Shown in pieces: positions 59,451 through 64,000 of a DNA stretch of 64,000 nt; the first letter of the stretch is position 1; each line of letters begins with the position of its first letter. The notes beneath the pieces were generated by a model. The model saw only the letters and a program-made list of their open reading frames with translations. It was not told the DNA's origin and did no database searches. The DNA lies in NCBI RefSeq assembly GCF_000721175.1, contig NZ_JOEZ01000004.1, positions 62,001-126,000 on the forward strand. The letters run 5' to 3'. A program made the translations under genes and the position numbers. This stretch comes from Streptomyces anulatus (GTDB lineage Bacteria > Actinomycetota > Actinomycetes > Streptomycetales > Streptomycetaceae).

Positions 59451-60032
59451 TCACGACCTCCTGGAGGACGGCAGAGCGGACCTGACCACTGCCACGGCAC
59501 GACGCAGTGGCGTTTGCTCCGCGGGGGCGTGGAGGGTGAGAGCCTCCGCGAGGCATCGGGCGAGCGGCGCAGGGCTTGTCAGCAGCGGCGCTCCGCCGAT
59601 CGCCTGCTCCTCGTCGGGCGGGACGAGCCACTGTGCGACTCCGGTCGCCAATCGGGGGGCGGGGGCGGGCACGAGGATGGCGTGGCCTAGGCCGAGGCAG
59701 GCCGGCCTGGGGAGCCCACTCGGCCACTGGGAGGCCGCCACCAGACTGCTCCAGCTCTCAACTGTGCCGCTCGGCACCAACACGGCGGCGGAGCGGAGGC
59801 TGGTGAACCTCACAGCGGGCCCAAGGGGCTGCTCGTACTGATCAAGGAGCCGGTAGGCAGCTTCGATCAGCTGCCGATCTGCCATGACGACGTCGAAGGT
59901 CACGCCGCACTTAAGACGGCGTGGAAGGTGAGGGTTCTCCTGCCACCAGCTGGCCGCCGTGTCCGGGCACGGGGTAGCCGTGGAGAACCACACGGACAGA
60001 GCCGTGCTCTCGGCGACCTCGCCGACCTCCAT
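59451..60032 (-). CDS. Primase/polymerase-like N-terminal domain protein
   Basis: 193 residues resembling the truncated bifunctional DNA primase/polymerase-type domain seen widely in Streptomyces: ENPHLPRRLKCGVTFDVVMA, AAVLVPSGTVESW, CLGLGHAILVPAP and GVAQWLVPPDEE. ATG 60032 with GGGAG upstream is preferred over GTG 60080, which lacks an RBS. Active-site acids of true primases are not obvious, so a regulatory or structural role is possible. Confidence 0.65.
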   Translation of the reverse strand: MEVGEVAESTALSVWFSTATPCPDTAASWWQENPHLPRRLKCGVTFDVVMADRQLIEAAYRLLDQYEQPLGPAVRFTSLRSAAVLVPSGTVESWSSLVAASQWPSGLPRPACLGLGHAILVPAPAPRLATGVAQWLVPPDEEQAIGGAPLLTSPAPLARCLAEALTLHAPAEQTPLRRAVAVVRSALPSSRRS

Positions 60033-60146
60033 GAGCTCTCCCACGTATCGCGATGAAACACACGGTGTCTGCAACGTCACCTAGTGCAGCGAACGACTGG
60101 AGCGGTGAACAGGTCTTTTCCCCGGAACTCTGGCCGCCTCCTACAC

Positions 60147-60176
60147 GCCCTTTGGCCGCCCTTTCACCTGCCCTTT
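60147..60176 (+). repeat. Three phased GCCCTTT direct repeats upstream of the regulator gene
   Basis: GCCCTTT occurs at 60147, 60158 and 60170, spaced 11 and 12 bp, about 90 nt before the regulator start at 60267. Heptamers at about one helical turn are the form of SARP-type activator sites; no clear -10/-35 pair could be assigned behind them. The rest of 60033-60266 has no gene. Confidence 0.4.
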
Positions 60177-60266
60177 CCCTCTGACCTGGGGATTTAGGTG
60201 ATGAACCCTCACGCGAGGCTGTCGAAGTCGCTACCGTGAGGCCATCCAGACGGTGAGGAGGTGGCC

Positions 60267-61583
60267 ATGCGTGAACTCAAGCGGTTACGCACCCGTGCAA
60301 ACCGCACGCAAGAGGACGTCGTACGGGAACTCTCAGCCCTTGCCCGACGCCTTCGGGCAGAAGGGCGCTTGAGCAAGACGCCTACGTTCACGATCCGCCA
60401 GTACTCCAAGTGGGAGAACTCCGACCCTCCTCCCTGGCCGCATCCTGACAGCCGGGCGGTATTGGCCGCCTACTGGAACTGCCCCGTCGAGGAACTGGGA
60501 TTCCGCCCGCCAACGGATGAGGAGGCGGGTCCTGCGGTTCTCACGCCGGTGCCTTTGGTGAGCCAGGCCTCACCCGGTCCTCTCCTGGTCGCCGCCGGCT
60601 CCAGTCCTCTCACGGATGAGGCGCCGCCCCCATGGCTGGCCGAGACGACTACCGGTACCAACCGCAGCGGCGAGTGGCGAATCTCGCCGGAGGAGGTCGA
60701 GCTGCTGTCCGGCGCAGCCGACGACAACTACGCGATTGACCAGCAGTTCGGCGCGAATCGACTGTGGCGACCGACCAGGGCTCATCTGCTCTGGACACAC
60801 CACATGATCGACCGGGGTATCTACGACGAGGCACTCGGCCAGCGGCTGCACGCGCTCGCGGGGAAGCTGACGACGTCGCTCGGATGGTTCTGCTACGACG
60901 CAGGACTGCAGACCCAGGCCCGCCAGTACTTCTCCGAGGCACTCAACGCGGCCAACTACACCAGCGACGACGTGCTGGCCAGCCGCACCCTGAGCAACAT
61001 GGCCCGCCAGGCCGTCGACCTGAACAAGGGACGGGAAGCCGTGCGGTTCGCCAAGCTCGGACAGCGGCATGCCGAGCTCTGGAACGCGCCGAGCCGCGTC
61101 ACCGCACTGCTGGCTATCCGAGAGGCCCAGGGCCACGCACGCATCGGGGACGTCTTCAACGCCGAGGCTGCCATCAGGCGCGCCTGGCAGGAGTGGGAGC
61201 GCGGAGACCACGAGCTGGACCCGGACTGGGCGCACTTCCTCAACCTGGCCGAGCTGACATGTCTGGAGGGCATGTGCCGGCTCGACCTCGGACAGGTGGC
61301 CCGAGCTCAAGAGCTTCTCGCACGGTCTGAGACGCTTCAGGACGTCGCCCACTCCAGGAACCGCGGGATGTGCCTTGGCCGGCTCGCGGTCGCGGCTGTG
61401 CAGAACGGCGACATCGACCACGGCCTGGCCGCCGCGACGCAGGCACTCCAGCTCGTCGAAAGCGGGATGTCGTCCACACGGACGACTGCGCAGTTGACGA
61501 TCGTTCATGACGGCTTGATTCCCCATCGACGCGCCCGCGGCGTGGGGGACCTACTCGAACAGATCCGAACTCACGTCGCGTGA
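60267..61583 (+). CDS. HTH/TPR regulator with early TTA codon
   Basis: 438 residues. N-terminal HTH (LRTRANRTQEDVVRELSALA, TIRQYSKWENSDP) and a long helical-repeat sensor part (LQTQARQYFSEALNAANYTS, NAEAAIRRAWQEW). Codon 7 is TTA, so translation should need the bldA tRNA. ATG 60267 with AGGAGG 5 nt upstream is preferred over GTG 60261, which lies on the RBS itself. Confidence 0.8.
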   Translation: MRELKRLRTRANRTQEDVVRELSALARRLRAEGRLSKTPTFTIRQYSKWENSDPPPWPHPDSRAVLAAYWNCPVEELGFRPPTDEEAGPAVLTPVPLVSQASPGPLLVAAGSSPLTDEAPPPWLAETTTGTNRSGEWRISPEEVELLSGAADDNYAIDQQFGANRLWRPTRAHLLWTHHMIDRGIYDEALGQRLHALAGKLTTSLGWFCYDAGLQTQARQYFSEALNAANYTSDDVLASRTLSNMARQAVDLNKGREAVRFAKLGQRHAELWNAPSRVTALLAIREAQGHARIGDVFNAEAAIRRAWQEWERGDHELDPDWAHFLNLAELTCLEGMCRLDLGQVARAQELLARSETLQDVAHSRNRGMCLGRLAVAAVQNGDIDHGLAAATQALQLVESGMSSTRTTAQLTIVHDGLIPHRRARGVGDLLEQIRTHVA

Positions 61584-61605
61584 GCAGCAGAGGAGAGTGC
61601 AGACG

Positions 61606-62151
61606 GTGGACCCGGAGTTCCAGCGGCACGACGCGCAGTCAGCGAAGGCGATGCTCACCGAGCTGGTCGACGTCTACGCCACGGTGTACGACACGCCGCC
61701 CTACGTCGGTGACCCCTTTTTCTCCGTCGACTCCTTCCAGAGCCGACTCGAGGCCGCATTCGACACCGAAGGCTTCGAGACGGTGACGGCCCGGCTGGAC
61801 GGTCGGATCGTCGGATACGTTCACGGCGCCACCCTGCCGCACGACAAGCCCTGGTGGACGTCCCTCGGCACTCGGCGGCCAGCCCCGTTGCAAGAACTCG
61901 CCGCCTCCGGAGGCATCTTCTGGCTGCGGGAACTGATGGTGCTGCCCGCTCAGCAGAATCGCGGTCTCGGACGCCAGATCCACGGCACGGTCATCTCCGG
62001 ACGGGAGGAGAACGTCACAGCCCTGACCTGCATCGTGGATAACCAGCCAGCCCACGATGCCTATCTCCGGTGGGGGTACACGATCCTGGGCCAGATCAAG
62101 CACGCCCCGGAATCACCCGTCTACGACGCGATGTACCTGACCTCCCACTGA
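61606..62151 (+). CDS. GNAT acetyltransferase
   Basis: 181 residues with a GNAT fold: IVGYVHGATLPHD, LRELMVLPAQQNRGLGRQIH (acetyl-CoA loop QNRGLG) and DNQPAHDAYLRWGYTILGQI. GTG 61606 lies 10 nt after AGGAG; GTG 61597 sits on the RBS. Follows the regulator gene by 22 nt. Substrate unknown. Confidence 0.83.
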   Translation: MDPEFQRHDAQSAKAMLTELVDVYATVYDTPPYVGDPFFSVDSFQSRLEAAFDTEGFETVTARLDGRIVGYVHGATLPHDKPWWTSLGTRRPAPLQELAASGGIFWLRELMVLPAQQNRGLGRQIHGTVISGREENVTALTCIVDNQPAHDAYLRWGYTILGQIKHAPESPVYDAMYLTSH

Positions 62152-62164
62152 GACCGGAAAGCAC

Positions 62165-62653
62165 ATGACGCAAGCCATAACCACCTCCGCCCCGGAAGCC
62201 ACTCAGAACCGGGACCGACTCTCGCAACGTCCCGACGTGCTGTTCTGCTACGGAACGCTCCAGTTCGATGCCGTCCTTCGGAGCCTGCTGGGCCGAGTTC
62301 CGCAGAAGTCCCCGGCGTCCGCGCCCGGCTACCGTGCTGCCGCGCTCGAAGGCCGCGTCTACCCAGGCCTCGTCGCTGGAACGTCCGCCGACCTTGCCCC
62401 CGGGCTGATACTGACCGACCTGAGTAGCGAAGAGTGGCGCATCTTTGACGCGTTCGAGGACGCTCGATACGAGCTGCGGCAGTTGCCGCTGGCCAACGGT
62501 GGGCGAGGTTGGGCGTACGTCTGGCCCGGAGGCGATGTACGGGTGGACGACTGGGACGCCGCCGAGTTCGAAGCCCAACACCTGGCTGCCTACGCGGCCC
62601 GCTGTGCGCGTCTTGCTCCTGGGCTGGCCGCGGGGCGGCCGAAGGGCGAGTAG
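62165..62653 (+). CDS. Gamma-glutamylcyclotransferase/AIG2-like protein
   Basis: 162 residues. The substrate-cavity motif FCYGTLQF is near the N-terminus and the catalytic-type Glu lies in FDAFEDARYELRQL. The family converts gamma-glutamyl amines to 5-oxoproline. It is 13 nt downstream of the GNAT gene and in the same operon. The first about 23 residues are a non-conserved lead. Confidence 0.82.
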   Translation: MTQAITTSAPEATQNRDRLSQRPDVLFCYGTLQFDAVLRSLLGRVPQKSPASAPGYRAAALEGRVYPGLVAGTSADLAPGLILTDLSSEEWRIFDAFEDARYELRQLPLANGGRGWAYVWPGGDVRVDDWDAAEFEAQHLAAYAARCARLAPGLAAGRPKGE

Positions 62654-62724
62654 GACGCCGCCTCACCTCGGCGCGCTGCCCCTTCACGCCACTGAAGCGG
62701 TCCTGCCGCTGAGCGCTCACGGAT

Positions 62725-62751
62725 GGCCCGTCTCTGGAGCGGAGACGGGCC
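62725..62751. terminator. Bidirectional terminator-like hairpin
   Basis: GGCCCGTCTC (62725-62734) pairs perfectly with GAGACGGGCC (62742-62751) around a 7-nt loop. It lies between two convergent genes, 71 nt after the plus-strand stop and 10 nt beyond the minus-strand stop, so it can serve both. A T-rich stretch (GTTCTGGTTCTC) follows on the plus strand. Confidence 0.75.
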
Positions 62752-62761
62752 GTTCTGGTTC

Positions 62762-63442
62762 TCATCTCCCGATCGCGGCCTCCATCGAAACGGACACCGC
62801 AGCCGTGCCGCGCAATGACCGCGATAGGAATCGAGCTGCTTCCACCGCATTCGATAGCGCATTTCTGGCGGGGGGTGTCATCGGACTCTCCGGGGGTCCT
62901 GGCATCGGAATGCCTGAGACAACACGGGCACCGAGCTCGTGAATGCGTTCTGCCTTGCGTTCTAAGGCGTACGAGGGGAGGCCTCTTGGGGATGACACCT
63001 TTCGAATGAGCTGGAAATTCTGCTGCTGGTAGTAGGCGGCGAGTGCTGGGGAGCTGCAGTCCCGGCGTACACGGCTGACGCCCTCGCGTGCAGCGCGGTC
63101 GACGGCCCATTCGGCGATGAGCGTGCCGAGCTTGCGGTGCCGTTCGGCAGGGTCGGTGACGGTGCCGTTGAGGTAGTAGGCAGTGTCGGCGGCTTCGGCC
63201 GCGGTCCAGGTCCAGGGCGCGGACGTCCGCAGGATCGTGGTGCAGCCCAGGATCCGGTCATGTTCGGTGAGGACCCACATCTCGCTTTGGCGGCGTGTGC
63301 AGTTGCTGGCCAACTCGTGGACGTGTCGTCCCCAGCTGCGCCAGTTCGGGCACTGGTTGGCCTTCATCCAGTCGGAGCGCGCCTGGATCATCACGGTGAG
63401 GCCGGTCTGGTCAGCTGGCGTGGCTGGGCGCATTGAAAGCAT
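62762..63442 (-). CDS. GNAT acetyltransferase
   Basis: 226 residues with a GNAT core (RPATPADQTGL start, LGCTTILRTSAP, ERHRKLGTLIAEWAVDRAA, AAYYQQQNFQLIRKV) and a C-terminal extension of about 60 residues without recognised family. ATG 63442 with AGGAG 8 nt upstream is preferred over ATG 63469. Substrate unknown. Confidence 0.82.
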   Translation of the reverse strand: MLSMRPATPADQTGLTVMIQARSDWMKANQCPNWRSWGRHVHELASNCTRRQSEMWVLTEHDRILGCTTILRTSAPWTWTAAEAADTAYYLNGTVTDPAERHRKLGTLIAEWAVDRAAREGVSRVRRDCSSPALAAYYQQQNFQLIRKVSSPRGLPSYALERKAERIHELGARVVSGIPMPGPPESPMTPPARNALSNAVEAARFLSRSLRGTAAVSVSMEAAIGR

Positions 63443-63630
63443 GCGGTCCGCTCCTGTGTGCTCGTCCATGAGCGGTCGGCAGTCTGGTGGTCCGGTCCGC
63501 ACCTTAAACCTCTACTGCCTGGTAGGCACACCGATCCTCTGAGCTCTGGGCCAGATCGTCATGTGCGGTCTTCCCGTATGCGGCGGGATGCCCCGCAAGC
63601 GTTCGCTAGTAGTCCGTCACCTCGTCGATG

Positions 63631-64000
63631 TCAGGCTGCGGCAGGCCGTGAGCGCAAGAGCCCGTCGGTGAGGCGCTGGGCGAGGAAAGCGGCCTGGAGG
63701 GCGCCAGCGGGGCCGGGTGCGGAGTCGAGCGCGCGGATGAAGGCGGAGCCGACGATGACGGCATCGGCGTAGGTGCCGACGATCGCTGCTTGCTCCGGGG
63801 TGGAGACACCGATGCCGACGCCGACGGGGAGGTGCGTGAGGGTGCGCAGACGGTCGATGAAGGCGGGCAGACCGGGGTGAAGGGGACCTTGACTGCCGGT
63901 GACACCGGTGGTGGCGGGGGCGTAGACCATGCCGCTGGCGGCAGCGCAGACGCGGGCCAGGCGTTGGTCGGTGGCGTTCGGCGCGACGACGAACACGGTG
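63631..64000 (-). CDS. Tryptophan synthase alpha chain-like protein (5' part beyond window)
   Basis: The last 122 codons are inside the window. TrpA landmarks: FVVAPNATDQRLARVCAAAS, GMVYAPATTGVTGSQGPL (loop 6 region) and LPVGVGIGVSTPEQAA then DAVIVGSAFIRAL (phosphate-binding). The canonical GVTGxR-type loop here reads GVTGSQ, and usual GFVY reads GMVY, so it may be a specialised indole-3-glycerol-phosphate lyase paralogue rather than the housekeeping subunit; the missing N-terminus holds the catalytic Glu, so this cannot be checked. Confidence 0.75.
   Translation of the reverse strand, partial: TVFVVAPNATDQRLARVCAAASGMVYAPATTGVTGSQGPLHPGLPAFIDRLRTLTHLPVGVGIGVSTPEQAAIVGTYADAVIVGSAFIRALDSAPGPAGALQAAFLAQRLTDGLLRSRPAAA

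Noticed and set aside
17650..59915. Further TAA triplets on the plus strand within minus-strand genes as TTA codons (for example near 17658, 30046 and 59912)
   Set aside because: Reading frames from the chosen starts put them across codon boundaries.
1..64000. tRNA/rRNA genes, prophage modules, origin or intact transposases
   Set aside because: None recognised on reading through; the only mobile-like trace is the inverted-repeat element at 34428.

Overview
The window looks like a chromosomal segment of a Streptomyces or very close relative. The evidence is GC-rich DNA with strong third-position GC bias, GTG/TTG starts and ATGA/GTGA gene overlaps throughout, a complete conservon, DUF6302/DUF5999/DUF6415/DUF5753/methyltransf_19-type families that are typical of streptomycetes, and rare TTA (bldA) codons confined mostly to regulators. 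No rRNA, tRNA, CRISPR array or intact transposase gene was seen.

Layout. (1) 1-14.5 kb, minus strand: a tightly packed operon, read from ABC transporter to PIG-L deacetylase. It contains a HIT hydrolase, two phosphotransferase domains, an MFS exporter, a triple-Nudix protein, four methyltransferase domains (two PIMT-like), GNAT-Nudix and Nudix-APH fusions, a VanX-type dipeptidase and an FxLD-type methyltransferase fusion. An EEP phosphodiesterase follows (14.8-15.7 kb), then an AlkC-like DNA glycosylase (15.9-17.0 kb). (2) 17.1-27.6 kb: the most unusual locus. A 92-residue peptide made of near-identical 11-residue repeats sits behind its own operator/promoter and ahead of a strong stem-loop. 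Around it lie a class II aminoacyl-tRNA-synthetase-like protein and a TauD oxygenase (divergent), then a desaturase, a glycine-amidinotransferase homologue, a JmjC-like protein whose HxD motif reads HxG, a haem-oxygenase-like di-iron oxidase, a GFA-type protein, a DDAH/arginine-deiminase-like enzyme, a cation/proton antiporter and a nitroreductase. I read this as a candidate RiPP or peptide-scaffolded pathway with a multicore precursor; this is inference. (3) 28-34.3 kb, minus strand: a chain of overlapping genes (TPR regulator, DUF6302 protein, two EEP proteins, DUF6624, small HTH proteins) and an aldo/keto reductase, followed by a 130-bp inverted-repeat (MITE-like) element. (4) 34.8-44.1 kb, plus strand: conservon cvnA-E with an ExxR-less P450, running into GGPP synthase, class II diterpene cyclase, P450 and class I terpene synthase, the order described for labdane clusters of the cyslabdan/raimonol type. 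(5) 44.1-57.2 kb, mostly minus strand: LuxR-like regulators, asparaginase plus PPC protein, methyltransferases, GH15 glucoamylase-like enzyme and several Streptomyces-specific small families, including a frameshifted DUF6302 gene and a DUF6415-DUF5999 fusion. (6) 57.4-64 kb: two HTH/TPR regulators, a TrmO-like protein, GNAT acetyltransferases, a gamma-glutamylcyclotransferase-like protein and the 3' end of a trpA-like gene.

How the genes work together. Most genes are translationally coupled, so each block is probably one transcription unit. The repeat-peptide locus combines at least four predicted oxygen-activating non-haem iron enzymes with two guanidine-handling enzymes and an amino-acid-activating enzyme, and every precursor repeat offers one Lys, one Arg, one Met and one Asp. 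The conservon could gate signalling to the adjacent diterpenoid genes. All functions are read from sequence motifs and remembered family features; no database search was run.
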